Source: Acidimicrobiales bacterium (GTDB taxonomy: Bacteria > Actinomycetota > Acidimicrobiia > Acidimicrobiales > SZUA-35). From it: DNA of 37,163 nucleotides. Below the pieces are notes generated by a model, which had not been told where the DNA came from, searched no databases, and worked only from the letters and a program-made list of their open reading frames with translations. Of the stretch, positions 26,026-35,900 are shown in pieces; position 1 is the stretch's first letter; every line of letters begins with the position of its first letter. The stretch is from the NCBI GenBank assembly GCA_020628065.1, contig JAHDFR010000032.1, positions 1-37,163 of the forward strand. Direction: 5' to 3'. The position numbers and the translations under genes are program-made.

Positions 26026-27363
26026 ATGACGGCTACCGACCTCACCAAACCGGGACAGATCCGAGTCACCACTGAAGTACTGGGAGAGCGCAGAGCCGTA
26101 GTGGCCCGCACGGTATTTCCGGGCGAAGACAGCGAACTAACCGACGAACTTGGGCGACAGCTGACCGAGGGTATTCAGCTGGCTTTGGACAAGAGAATGC
26201 CCTTCGTGATGGTTCTGTCCACCACCGGGGTGGCAGTGGCCGGTGGTATCGCAGGTTCGATCGCCTGGGCAAAGGCGGCCTCGCGGCTGACCTCGGCAAG
26301 CGGCGTAATCCCAACGTTCGCAGTGGCGGCCGGGCCGGTGCTGTCCGGGCCGGCACTGCTGTTGGGACTGGTGGACGTCGTGGTCTTCTGCCAAGACGCA
26401 TACTGCTACCTGAGTGGGCCCAAAAACGTGGAGACCTACACCGGCGTTGCGCTCAGTGCTGTGGAACTGGGTGGTGCCGGGGTTCATGGCCAGACCAGTG
26501 GGCTTGCGTCTCTAACAGCCCCCGATGTGGATCAGGCGATGGAGATGGTGACCGACGTGTTGGCCTATCTTCCCGACCACAACGAAGACCTGCCGCCCAC
26601 GCTCCCCACCGCTGATCCGTCGCAACGATTGACCGACGATGTTGGTCAGCTGATGCCCGACACCCCGACCGGCTCCTACGACGTACGTGACGTGATCACA
26701 GAAGTCGTGGACGACGGAGAGTTCCTGGAACTCCGGTCGCAGTGGGCCCCGAACGTGGTCACCGGTCTTGCTTCGTTGGCCGGCATGGCGGTTGGCGTCG
26801 TTGCCAACCAACCCCGGTCGTTGGCCGGCTCGATTGACATCGCGGCGTCACAGAAGGGCGCCCGTTTCGTAGCCATGTGTGACGCCTTCGCCATACCGCT
26901 TCTGACCTTGGTTGACACCTCCGGCTTTCTGCCGGGGAAAGACCTTGAGTGGCGGGGCATGATTCGTCACGGCGCCCAGTTGGCGTTTGCCTACGCCAGA
27001 GCAACGGTTCCTCGGGTAGGTCTGATTCTGCGGAAGTCCTACGGCGGCGCCTACATCGTGATGGACTCGGTCAACATGGGCAACGACGTCATGTTCGCCT
27101 GGCCCACCGCCGAGGTGGCGGTGATGGGGGCCAAGGGCGCAGTGGAGATTCTGCATCGCAAAGCCAGTGAGGAGGAACGCGTCGAGCTGGTGGAGCAGTA
27201 CGAAGCCCAGTATCTGACCCCCTACCCGGCAGCGGAACGTCAGTCGATCTCGACGGTCATCGACCCTGCCGACACCCGCAGAGAGCTGGCGGCGGCTTTC
27301 ACAATGCTGTCGACAAAACGTGAACGGCTTCGAAGTCGCAAACACGACAACACCCCGTTGTAG
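26026..27363 (+). CDS. Divergent acyl-CoA carboxyltransferase (beta subunit family)
   Basis: The 445-residue protein belongs to the carboxyltransferase family that moves CO2 from biotin to an acyl-CoA (propionyl-, methylcrotonyl- or acetyl-CoA). The C-terminal half is well conserved, with TLVDTSGFLPGKDLEWRGMI, RKSYGGAYIVMDS and PTAEVAVMGAKGAVEI. The N-terminal half is divergent: the family's SGGARIQEG is not present; in its place there is a Gly/Ala-rich segment near residue 70. The GPKNVETYTG and ELGGAGVHGQTSG motifs are retained. It lacks about 60-70 N-terminal residues compared with propionyl-CoA carboxylase beta. No biotin carboxylase or biotin carrier gene is in the window, so a partner must be elsewhere. 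Substrate unknown. Confidence 0.86.
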   Translation: MTATDLTKPGQIRVTTEVLGERRAVVARTVFPGEDSELTDELGRQLTEGIQLALDKRMPFVMVLSTTGVAVAGGIAGSIAWAKAASRLTSASGVIPTFAVAAGPVLSGPALLLGLVDVVVFCQDAYCYLSGPKNVETYTGVALSAVELGGAGVHGQTSGLASLTAPDVDQAMEMVTDVLAYLPDHNEDLPPTLPTADPSQRLTDDVGQLMPDTPTGSYDVRDVITEVVDDGEFLELRSQWAPNVVTGLASLAGMAVGVVANQPRSLAGSIDIAASQKGARFVAMCDAFAIPLLTLVDTSGFLPGKDLEWRGMIRHGAQLAFAYARATVPRVGLILRKSYGGAYIVMDSVNMGNDVMFAWPTAEVAVMGAKGAVEILHRKASEEERVELVEQYEAQYLTPYPAAERQSISTVIDPADTRRELAAAFTMLSTKRERLRSRKHDNTPL

Positions 27364-27506
27364 ACGGCGGCACATTGCCGCTTAGTACAGCTCGTCGTCG
27401 GCGGCGCTGACCAAAGCACGGTGCCAGTTAGTAGGTGCCAGTTATTACAGGCTGTATTCAACCCGCCGACTAGATAACCAAGTAGGGTCACGACTAGATT
27501 CAGGCG

Positions 27507-27635
27507 TGCGGGACCAACGTCCCGCTTCAGCTTGGAGCTGGCATCACAGCTCGGCGCGGTAACACAAGGAGGTGTTCGCTCCGGGACAACCAATCCCCCG
27601 TCTAACGGGGGCTACGTCTTACAGAGAGGAACGCT
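27507..27635 (+). promoter_or_regulatory. Structured 5' leader of citrate synthase
   Basis: Two strong hairpins lie in the 272-base gap before gltA: GCGGGAC-CAAC-GTCCCGC at 27508-27525 and CCCCCGT-CTA-ACGGGGG at 27595-27611. Between them smaller pairings such as GAGC/GCTC and ACAC/GTGT are possible. The second hairpin ends about 13 bases before AGAGGA (27625-27630), the ribosome site for the GTG start. I cannot match this to a known riboswitch. The first 140 bases of the gap contain only a small hairpin after the carboxyltransferase stop. Confidence 0.5.
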
Positions 27636-28904
27636 GTGCCCGAATCGGTGACTGTTACGGACAACCGGACAGGAGAATCGTTTGAAATGCCCATCGTCGA
27701 TGGTGGGGTTGATGCCACAGCCTGGCGGAAGAATCTGCCCGGCATCTGGTTCCTCGATCCGGGCTTTGGAGTAACCGCATCGTCGGAAAGCGCCATCACG
27801 GAGCTGGACGGCGGTCAAGGCTTTCTGCGTTACCGGGGCTACCCGATCGAGCAACTGGCCGAGCAGTCGACGTTCCTCGAGGTTTGCTACCTGCTGTTGA
27901 ACGGCGAGCTGCCGTCCAAGGCCGAGTACGACCAGTGGGTGTACGACGTCACGCACCACACCTTCATCCATGAGAACATGCGCAAGCGGTTCTACGAGGG
28001 TTTCCACTATGACGCCCACCCGATGGGCATGTTGGTGTCGGCTATTGCCGCCCTCTCCACCTTCTACCCGGAGGCCAAGAACATCACTGATCGGGACAAT
28101 CGGTTCATTCAGATCAACCGTTTGATTTCGAAGGTGCCAACCCTGGCGGCCATGGCGTATCGGGCCAGCATCGGCATGCCGTTCGTGTACCCGGACAACT
28201 CACTCAGCTACACCGAGAACTTCCTGTCCATGATGTGGCGGGTGGCCGAACCGCAGTACGACGCCGATCCTGTTCTGGCCAAAGCGCTTGATGTTCTACT
28301 GATTCTGCATGCCGATCACGAGCAGAACTGCTCTACCACCGCCATGCGGGTCGTCGGGTCGTCTCACGCCGATCCCTATTCAGCCGCCGCCGGTGCCACC
28401 GCTGCTCTCTACGGTCCCCGCCACGGCGGAGCCAACGAAGCCGTCATTCATATGCTTCGCGAGATCGGCAGCTACGACAACATTCCCAGCTTTATCGAAA
28501 GCGTCAAGGCCGGCGAGGGTCGCCTCATGGGATTCGGTCACCGGGTCTACAAGGCGTACGACCCCAGGGCCCGCATCGTGAAATCTCAGGCCGACGAGGT
28601 GTTCAAGGTCACCGGACGCAATCCGCTGTTGGACATCGCTCTCAAGCTTGAGGAGATCGCGCTTGAGGATGACTACTTCAAGAGCCGCAACCTCTACCCC
28701 AATGTGGACTTCTACACCGGTTTGATCTATCAGGCCATGAACTTCCCGATGGACATGTTCACCGTCCTGTTCGCCATTGGCCGTATGCCCGGCTGGTTGT
28801 CGCACTGGAACGAGGCCTTGGAGCAGGACGTCCGCATCAGCCGACCACGGCAGGTCTACGTTGGCGAGGGGGAACGCAAGTACGTCCCCATGGCGGACCG
28901 CTAG
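27636..28904 (+). CDS. gltA: Citrate synthase
   Basis: Citrate synthase condenses acetyl-CoA and oxaloacetate, opening the TCA cycle; the product is the substrate of the aconitase encoded in this window. The 422-residue length and the N-terminal extension (about 50 residues with FLDPGFGVTASSES) indicate the long, type II-like form. Catalytic and substrate motifs are intact: HADHEQNCST, GPRHGGANEA, MGFGHRVYKAYDPRA and NVDFYTG, the last with the catalytic Asp. The GTG start at 27636 is fixed by AGAGGA five bases upstream. It follows a structured leader. The gene is transcribed toward a quinone oxidoreductase gene on the other strand, 23 bases away. Confidence 0.97.
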   Translation: MPESVTVTDNRTGESFEMPIVDGGVDATAWRKNLPGIWFLDPGFGVTASSESAITELDGGQGFLRYRGYPIEQLAEQSTFLEVCYLLLNGELPSKAEYDQWVYDVTHHTFIHENMRKRFYEGFHYDAHPMGMLVSAIAALSTFYPEAKNITDRDNRFIQINRLISKVPTLAAMAYRASIGMPFVYPDNSLSYTENFLSMMWRVAEPQYDADPVLAKALDVLLILHADHEQNCSTTAMRVVGSSHADPYSAAAGATAALYGPRHGGANEAVIHMLREIGSYDNIPSFIESVKAGEGRLMGFGHRVYKAYDPRARIVKSQADEVFKVTGRNPLLDIALKLEEIALEDDYFKSRNLYPNVDFYTGLIYQAMNFPMDMFTVLFAIGRMPGWLSHWNEALEQDVRISRPRQVYVGEGERKYVPMADR

Positions 28905-28927
28905 TCGCATACGCCCAACACGGGCCG

Positions 28928-29905
28928 TCAGCCCACATCCACCAGGATCTTGCCGAAGTTGGCGTTTGTCTCCATGTAGGCGTGGGCGGCGGCTATCTCG
29001 CCAATGGTGTACCGGGAGTCGATGATGGGCTTTAGCCGGCTGTTGTCGAACAACGGCAAAAGTTCAGCGGCCACCCGCTGAGTCAAAGCGGCCTTCTCCT
29101 CCAATGGACGGGCCCGCAACACGGTACCGATGAGGGCGACCCGCTTGGGTAGCAGCATGCCCAGCGGTAGTTCGACCTTTTGCTTGCCCATTACCCCCAC
29201 CTGTATCAGCCGCCCACCAACCCGAAGCGACTTGATGTTGTCGATGGTGTACTCACCGCCGATGACATCGATGACGACGTCTACTCCCCTACCTTCTGTA
29301 AGTTCGGCCACCCGGTCGGCGAAGCTTTCGCTGCGATAGTCAATGGCGGCGTCAGCACCCAATTCCAAGCACCGGGCAATCTTGCCGGCCGAGGCGGTCA
29401 CGGCGATACGGGCGCCCATGGCTTTGGCGATCTGAATGGCCGCGGTACCGACGCCCGAGCCACCGGCGTGCACCAAGGCCCAGCGGCCGGAGGCCAGCCC
29501 GCCTTGAACGACCATGGCATCGAACGCTGTCAAGAAAACCTCAGGTATAGCGGCCGCATCCTCCAACGTCACCGAGGACGGAACGCGAAGTACCTGGCGT
29601 TGGTTGACGGCCAGGCGTTCGGCATAGGCCCCACCACTCACGATTCCCATCACCTCATCGCCGACCTGCCAGTCGGAAACGGCCGAACCGACAGCGGACA
29701 CGGCGCCGGAGAACTCCATCCCCGGTACCTCATGATCGGTTGGCGGTCCGGGATAGAGCCCTCGACGCTGTAGAAGGTCAGCTCGGTTGAGTGCTGTTGT
29801 TTGCACATCGACCAGCACGTCCTCCGGTCCGTAAGTAGGGTCGGGAACGTCGGTGAGGGTTAGGACGTCGGGGTCGCCGTATTCGGTCAGTACAACTGCA
29901 CGCAT
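28928..29905 (-). CDS. NAD(P)H quinone oxidoreductase (zinc-free MDR family)
   Basis: The 325-residue protein is a medium-chain dehydrogenase/reductase of the quinone oxidoreductase (PIG3/QorA) group, cytoplasmic enzymes that reduce quinones or unsaturated carbonyls with NADPH. The N-terminal catalytic domain has LNRADLLQRRGLYP and VPGMEFSG, lacking the zinc ligands of alcohol dehydrogenases. The Rossmann domain carries HAGGSGVGTAAIQIAKAMGA, the NADPH-binding motif. The segment VDVVIDVIGG and C-terminal EIAAAHAYMETN are also typical. The ATG start is the obvious one. It converges on gltA and has no clear operon partner; the physiological substrate is unknown. Confidence 0.92.
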   Translation of the reverse strand: MRAVVLTEYGDPDVLTLTDVPDPTYGPEDVLVDVQTTALNRADLLQRRGLYPGPPTDHEVPGMEFSGAVSAVGSAVSDWQVGDEVMGIVSGGAYAERLAVNQRQVLRVPSSVTLEDAAAIPEVFLTAFDAMVVQGGLASGRWALVHAGGSGVGTAAIQIAKAMGARIAVTASAGKIARCLELGADAAIDYRSESFADRVAELTEGRGVDVVIDVIGGEYTIDNIKSLRVGGRLIQVGVMGKQKVELPLGMLLPKRVALIGTVLRARPLEEKAALTQRVAAELLPLFDNSRLKPIIDSRYTIGEIAAAHAYMETNANFGKILVDVG

Positions 29906-29979
29906 CGGCTCAACCTAGATCGCCGGGTCCGCCAATCCGTGATTTTGTCGCAAAGTTTCAGTGACGAGCAGGCTGGGCG

Positions 29980-32241
29980 TCACTGCTGTTGGTTGATGCG
30001 CCGCAAGAAGTCGGCGGCGATCGGAGCGGCGACAGCGCCGCCGGCTCCCCCTCCTTCGACGATGACGGCGAAGCCGATGTCGCCTTGGAAGCCGGTGAAC
30101 CACGCGTGGGTTTCCGGCGGATCGGCGTTGCCGAACTGGGCCGTTCCGGTTTTTCCGAAGACCCGCTCGCCGGGTATGCCTCTTGCCGCCCCTCCGGTGC
30201 CGTAGTCGACGACCGCTGCCATCATGTCTCGCAGCTGATTTGCCGCCTGGTCGTTAAGCCGGTCGATGGCCTGCGGTTGGATGACGTCGCCGTCGAGAAC
30301 AAGCTGTGGGGTGAAATAGACGCCGCTGGCGGCCGTTGCCGACATGACTGCCATTGACAGTGGGCTGGCCAGCACCTGGCCTTGCCCGAAGGCTGTGGCC
30401 GCCTGGTCGACCCGACCGCCGGGGTTCGGAACCGATCCCGAGAACGCCGACGTTCCCAGGCTGTACTCCGCTCCAACGCCAAAACGGCGGGCCGTGGACG
30501 GCAACTGTGCACCGTCCAGCGCCAAACCGATCTGGATGAACGAGGTGTTGCATGAGTAGGCGAAGGCGTCGCGGAACCGCACTCGGCCGAAGCCCTGGAA
30601 GTTGGAGTTGCGGAACTCGCGACCATCGACTTCGACGGTCGGCGGACAGTCGATCTCGTTGTCCGGAGTGAATCCCTGTTCCAGCCCGGCGTAGGCGGTG
30701 ACGATCTTAAATACCGAGCCGGGTGGATACTGTCCGGTCAAAGCAAAGTTGTCTGTGGAGTTGGCCGGCCCGTTGGCTACCGCCAATACTTCACCGGTCG
30801 ATGCCCGCACGGCTACCAGAGCGCTTGGCTGCTGGGTTTGTCCGAGGGCCTGATCGGCGGCTTCTTGTAGGACGGGATCAATGGTGGTTTGCACCGGGGT
30901 CCCGGCTGTGGGTTCGGTGATGGCCAAGATGTTGGCCGGGTCGTCGGGCGGCAGCTGCTCACCCTGCTCGTTCGACATGGGGAACTGGCGGTTTATCCGT
31001 ATCCGCCAGCCCGGGTAGCCGGACAGCCGCTCGTTGTATGCGGCTTGCAGACCGGATCGGCCCACGATGTCACCGCGGGCGAACTGGTCGGGATTGTTTT
31101 CGATGAGCTCGGCTGTGGCCTCTCCTGTACGCCCCAACAAAGCCCGGGCAAACCCGGATGCCGGCGGCAGAATCGCCGACGTGTCGGTAAGCACGATGCC
31201 TGAAGTTGACAGCAACTCGCCTCGCACAGGGTCGATGTCTTCCGGCCGCTGAACTGTGACGGTGAAGATGTCGTCCGAAGGTGAGCGTCTGAGGTTGTCG
31301 AGCAGAGAGGCCTCATCCGCGTCGAATAACCGAGCCAAGACTCCGGCCGCGGCCTCGAGTGAAGGCGCCTGCCGAGGAATCACGCCTACGGCTATGGCCG
31401 GACGCTCACCGACCAGTTCGAAGCCTCCGGCTCCAAGGATGGGGGCTCGATCGGCCTGCACCCGATCAAACACGAGGGTGTCGCCCGGCAGGAGCCGCTC
31501 ATCAACGACGGTTGGAGACCAGTCCACCTGCCACTGGGTGCCGACCTGGACTACGTCGACCACCCCTTGGGTGGTGAAGGTGGCGGTGCCGCCCTGCAAG
31601 TCGACTGACCCGGTGTCGGCTACTTCGCCATTGGGTTCCAAGGGCGGAGCGACCGGAATGTCAGTCAGTGTCCACGTGGTCTCCACCGGGACCGAGGTCC
31701 GAATTTCGTCTTCACCCAAGGTGACCATGTCGATGGCCACGGTGAAGTCGACATTGCCAAGGTCGCTGTCAAGATCACTCTCGAGACCACTCCAGATGGC
31801 GGTGAACTCTGCTTGGGCTTCAATCGGGTCATCAAAGGCGAAGGAGACCTGTTCAAGTGAACGAGCGTTGAGGGCGTCTTCGAATCGAAGGGCCGCCGCT
31901 TGCGCCAACTCTTCTTGTGAAAGACCCGATGAGGCCAACTCGTTGTCGGTCTCGGCTGTGCCATCTTCGGCCCCACCGTCGGCCGATCCCGGGTCGCCTC
32001 CGGGAGATCCGACAAGTTGGACGACAATGAGCACAACGAGGCCTAGGCCAACGATGGCTCCGAACAACGGAATCAGCCAGCGGGCCGAAGCGACGTCGGC
32101 ATAGACCTCTTCTACCGCTTCGATTTCGCCGGTAGGGCGCGGCTCATGTTTGACCGGTCTCGCGCCGTAGCCGGTCTCGTCCATGGCTCCCCCGCCGTCC
32201 ACCGGAGGGAAGCCGGTACCTGAGCCCTGGTACTCACCCAC
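29980..32241 (-). CDS. Class B penicillin-binding protein with NTF2-like domain
   Basis: This 753-residue cell-wall transpeptidase crosslinks peptidoglycan outside the cell. Residues about 55-78 are the single membrane anchor, preceded by a 54-residue cytoplasmic tail. After an acidic linker, residues about 108-245 resemble the NTF2-like MecA_N domain found in some actinobacterial and staphylococcal PBPs. A dimerisation-type region follows, then the transpeptidase from about 445. The active-site motifs are intact: SVFK with nucleophile S509, SCN at 563-565 and KTGT at 697-700. GTG 32241 is supported by AGGA seven bases upstream; M20 is an alternative. It is monocistronic as far as visible. 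Assignment to PbpA or a PBP2a-like role is uncertain. Confidence 0.93.
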   Translation of the reverse strand: MGEYQGSGTGFPPVDGGGAMDETGYGARPVKHEPRPTGEIEAVEEVYADVASARWLIPLFGAIVGLGLVVLIVVQLVGSPGGDPGSADGGAEDGTAETDNELASSGLSQEELAQAAALRFEDALNARSLEQVSFAFDDPIEAQAEFTAIWSGLESDLDSDLGNVDFTVAIDMVTLGEDEIRTSVPVETTWTLTDIPVAPPLEPNGEVADTGSVDLQGGTATFTTQGVVDVVQVGTQWQVDWSPTVVDERLLPGDTLVFDRVQADRAPILGAGGFELVGERPAIAVGVIPRQAPSLEAAAGVLARLFDADEASLLDNLRRSPSDDIFTVTVQRPEDIDPVRGELLSTSGIVLTDTSAILPPASGFARALLGRTGEATAELIENNPDQFARGDIVGRSGLQAAYNERLSGYPGWRIRINRQFPMSNEQGEQLPPDDPANILAITEPTAGTPVQTTIDPVLQEAADQALGQTQQPSALVAVRASTGEVLAVANGPANSTDNFALTGQYPPGSVFKIVTAYAGLEQGFTPDNEIDCPPTVEVDGREFRNSNFQGFGRVRFRDAFAYSCNTSFIQIGLALDGAQLPSTARRFGVGAEYSLGTSAFSGSVPNPGGRVDQAATAFGQGQVLASPLSMAVMSATAASGVYFTPQLVLDGDVIQPQAIDRLNDQAANQLRDMMAAVVDYGTGGAARGIPGERVFGKTGTAQFGNADPPETHAWFTGFQGDIGFAVIVEGGGAGGAVAAPIAADFLRRINQQQ

Positions 32242-32399
32242 GCAATCATCCTAGATGAACAGGGCTCGGCCACAGGCGAAAGCACTCATTCTGTCAACGA
32301 CAACCTTCGGCTGTTTGGAGTTTGCGCCTTCGGTGAAAACTTCCGAAACGCACCATGAAGCCATGGATTGGCTCCTCCAAGAACCTAGGATGTGGCTCG

Positions 32400-32921
32400 A
32401 TGGCGATCGAGGACGGCGTTGAAGAGCATGAGGGGGAGACGGCGTTGCGTCGAAGCCTGCGGCCGATTTTGCTGCTCGCTCCACTGACGTTGGCCATTCT
32501 TGTCCCGGCCGTCGTCTATGGCTGGTATTCCTCTCAGGCCGCCAATGAGGCTTTTGACTTTGTCGAACGGGCGCTGATCAGTGACTCGGAAGGCACCAGG
32601 ATTGATCCGGAGACGTTCTGCCCGAATGTTTCCGGCGAGGTGACCTCGATGGCCTTCCATCAGCTGGCTGAGAACACCGAAGAAGCCAGAGCGTCGCTAA
32701 GCAACCTCGGTTTCGGTGCGGCTGTGGTGGACTTCAAAGGTTGGCTGGATGAGCCGGCTGCGGTGGATCAGACCGACGGCGAGGATTCATCCAGCACCAA
32801 TCAGGATCTTCGAGACGACATAACCATCAGTGTGACGCGCAACGACGCTGTCGCCGGTGAACCGTGGTGCATCGATGACATCGCCGTTCGCACCTCCAGC
32901 GACGAGGCCGAAGACAGCTAG
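32400..32921 (+). CDS. Small single-span membrane protein of unknown function
   Basis: I do not recognise this 173-residue protein. It has a short acidic N-terminus, one hydrophobic segment at about residues 21-47 (ILLLAPLTLAILVPAVVYGW), and an extracytoplasmic part of about 120 residues with two cysteines (in TFCPN and WCIDD) that could form a disulfide. The ATG at 32400 is chosen because AGGA lies about nine bases upstream; an ATG at 32355 in the same frame lacks any ribosome site. It is divergent from the PBP gene, which might point to an envelope role, and converges on the repeat protein gene 11 bases away. Confidence 0.65.
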   Translation: MAIEDGVEEHEGETALRRSLRPILLLAPLTLAILVPAVVYGWYSSQAANEAFDFVERALISDSEGTRIDPETFCPNVSGEVTSMAFHQLAENTEEARASLSNLGFGAAVVDFKGWLDEPAAVDQTDGEDSSSTNQDLRDDITISVTRNDAVAGEPWCIDDIAVRTSSDEAEDS

Positions 32922-32932
32922 GGCCGACAAAC

Positions 32933-35900
32933 CTATCGTGGTGTCCAGGTACCGCCTTGGCTATCAAGTTCGGCCGCGATGCCATCCAGCTGCACCATTG
33001 CAGCTTCAAGCGAACTCTTGATCTCCACCAGTTCACGTTCACCGCGTACCAGCGAGCTTCGCTGCGTGCTGGTAGGCGCAGTCGTCGTTCGCCAGTGCAT
33101 GTAGGCCACTCGACCAACAAGTGCGGAGGCTGACGGCGGTGAGGCCTCATCCAACTTCCAGGCCACTGGATCGCCAACAAGGAGCCGGGCGCTGTCCTCC
33201 AGCTGGCGGTGGACAGCCTCCAATCTTGTGTCCATATCGCCGTCGGCTGCGGTTGCCCGCAACGTCCGCCGAATGAGTATGACCCGTTCACGAACCTGTT
33301 CGAGCGTCCGTTCCAATCCGGCCGCCTGCCGCTCCAGGTTGAGTGTGTGGCCGACAAACTGGTCGTCGAAGGCGCCGAGATCCGCAAGCTCCGGTATGGG
33401 ACGCACCTCGAACGCCTGCGTCTGACCCACCTGACGTCGCCCGTGCTCGTTTAGCAGTACCAGCTCGGCCGTGTAACGGCCAGGGGAAACCAGAGGACCT
33501 GGTAGCGGTCGCTCCCACGGGGCCACAAAGTCAGGTTCCTCCAGCCGCTGGGGATCAGGAGACGCTCGACGCAGGTCCCAGGCAGTGCGGTGTAGCCCTT
33601 TCTTGGTCTCCGCGGCCAACTGTCGCACCGGTTGACCTTCTTCGTCCCTGATCACCAACACCACAGCCGACTCGGCGGTTGTCTGTTCGTTGTAGAGAGT
33701 CTCCAGGTCCGGGATGGCCACGTCACGTCCGGCTTTGCGCTCCTCTTTCTCGTTCTCCTGACGCTTCTTGGTTGGACCCTGTACGTCCTCGGGGAGGACG
33801 TAGGTGAACACGGCGCCAAAGTCGGGGTTGGGCGCCCGGTAGGCGGTCGATCCGAGAGTCGGTTGGCCTTCGGCTTGAGCTGCGGTGTGTGGCACGTACC
33901 ACCAGGCGTCGCGGGTCGAGAGAAGCAGAGGTTCGTCACCCGGTTCGGTGTCGGCCAGGTCCCGCAACGGGCCGTAGTCATCGAGGATGTAGATGCCCCG
34001 ACCGAACGACCCGGCCACCAGGTCGTCATCGCGCCGGTGAAGTTTGACGTCCCGGAACGAGATGGTCGGCACTCCCCCGCTCAACTTGTGCCAGCTGGCG
34101 CCGCCGTTGAGGGTGACGTGCAAACCAAATTCAGCTCCGACGAACAGCAGGTCGGGGTCGACGTGGTCCTGTTCAATCGTCCAGACAATCGTGTCTTCCG
34201 GCAGGTCTCCGGCGATGGACTCCCAGGTGCGGCCGCGGTCATCACTGCGGTAGACGTAAGGCTTGAATTCGCCGAACTTGTGGTTGTCGGCAACTACAAA
34301 GACCACGTCTGCCTCGTGTTCGGAGGCCTTGACGTTGTTTATGAAGGCCGTTTCTGGAAGCCCCGGTGGTGTAGCCGTCTGCTCCCAGGTTTGGCCATCG
34401 TCTGCGGTCACATGGATCCGACCGTCGTCGGTGCCGACATACAGTACACCCTCGGCCACCGGCGACTCGCACATGTGACTGATGGTGGCGTACTGCGACA
34501 TGGCCATGTGGTCGTACGGCGCGGTGACTCCAGGCACGGTGGCGAACGTGGGCATCTCGTAGCGGTTGCGGGCGGTGGTCAGGTCACCGCTGACCGACCG
34601 CCAGGAGTCTCCTCGATCGTCGGATCGCCAGACTCGTTGCGACGCCAGATAGATGCGGTTGTTGTCGTGGGGGCTGATGACTATCGGACAGTCCCAATTC
34701 CACCGTTCCGGATCGTCGTTTTCGTCTCCGACCGGGCGAATATCGGTCAGCTGCATGGTTCGGCGGTCGTGGCGCATGACGTTCCCGACCTGCCATTCGA
34801 TGTAGCTGATGTCGGGGTCTTCGGGGTCGAAGGCGGCGTGGTAGCCGTCGGCCCCGAGCGGCACAGACCAGTCCTGGTTACGGACTCCGTCGACATTGGC
34901 GGTGCGGGACGGCCCGTACAGAGTGCCGAGATCCTGGGCCCCGGCCAAGATGTTGTAGAACGGCTCGGAGTTGTCGGCCGCTATTCGGTAGAACTGGGCG
35001 ATCGGCAGGTTGGGAAAGTGACGGTAGGTGGTGCCGTCGTCGAACGTCTCGTAGAGTCCGGCGTCGCAGCCGACCAGGAGATGGTCAGGGTTTGTCGGGT
35101 CGATCCACACCACGTGATTGTCACTGTGCTTGTTGCGCCCGGTTTCCATGTTGGTGAACGTTCGGCCGCCGTCGGTGCTGACGTGCAGGAAGACGTCGAC
35201 CTGGTAGATCTTGTCTGCGTCGACCGGTGAGGCGAACAGCTCCTGGTAGTAGTGGGGGCCGGTTCCACCGGCAATGTAGTGACTGCGCCGCTCCCAACTC
35301 TCGCCGCCGTCACCGGAGTAGTACAGGCCTCGCTCATCTTCGGCGGCCTCAATAGTGGCGTAGACCCTTCTGGGGTCGGCCTGGGTGACGGCCAGCCCGA
35401 TCTTGCCCATGTCACCCTCTGGCAAACCCTTGCTCACCTGACGCCAGGTGAGCCCACCGTCGGTTGATTTGTGGATGCCGGATCCGGGGCCTGCGCTGGC
35501 GAAGGTACCTACGTGTCGTCGCCGCTGGTACGAGGCGGCCAGCATGACATCGGGGTTGTCCGGCATCCGGACCAGGCTGGTGACGCCGGTGTCGTCGTCG
35601 ATTTCAAGGGTTTGGTTCCACGTTTCGCCGCCGTCGGTGCTGCGGTAAACGCCTCGCTCTCCTCCCGAGGACCACAGCGGACCCTCGGCAGCCACCACCA
35701 CGGTTGAACCGTCACGGGGGTCGATGTCGATGCCACCGACGTGTTCGGATGCTTTCAACCCCATGTTCTCCCATGTGGTGCCGGCGTCGCGGCTTCGGTA
35801 CACGCCGTCACCCCAGGCAACATGGCGACCGCTAACGCTTTCCCCGGCACCCACCCATACGGTGCTGGGGTTGGTCGGGTCGAGGGTTATGCATCCGATG

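Noticed and set aside
27366-27381. GCGGCA/TGCCGC hairpin after the carboxyltransferase stop
   Set aside because: The stem is short and there is no T-run, so I do not call it a terminator.
33632-35230. A 532-codon open frame on the plus strand inside the BNR repeat gene
   Set aside because: The opposite strand encodes regularly spaced Asp-box repeats; the plus-strand product has no recognisable domain and is a typical antisense shadow in GC-rich DNA.
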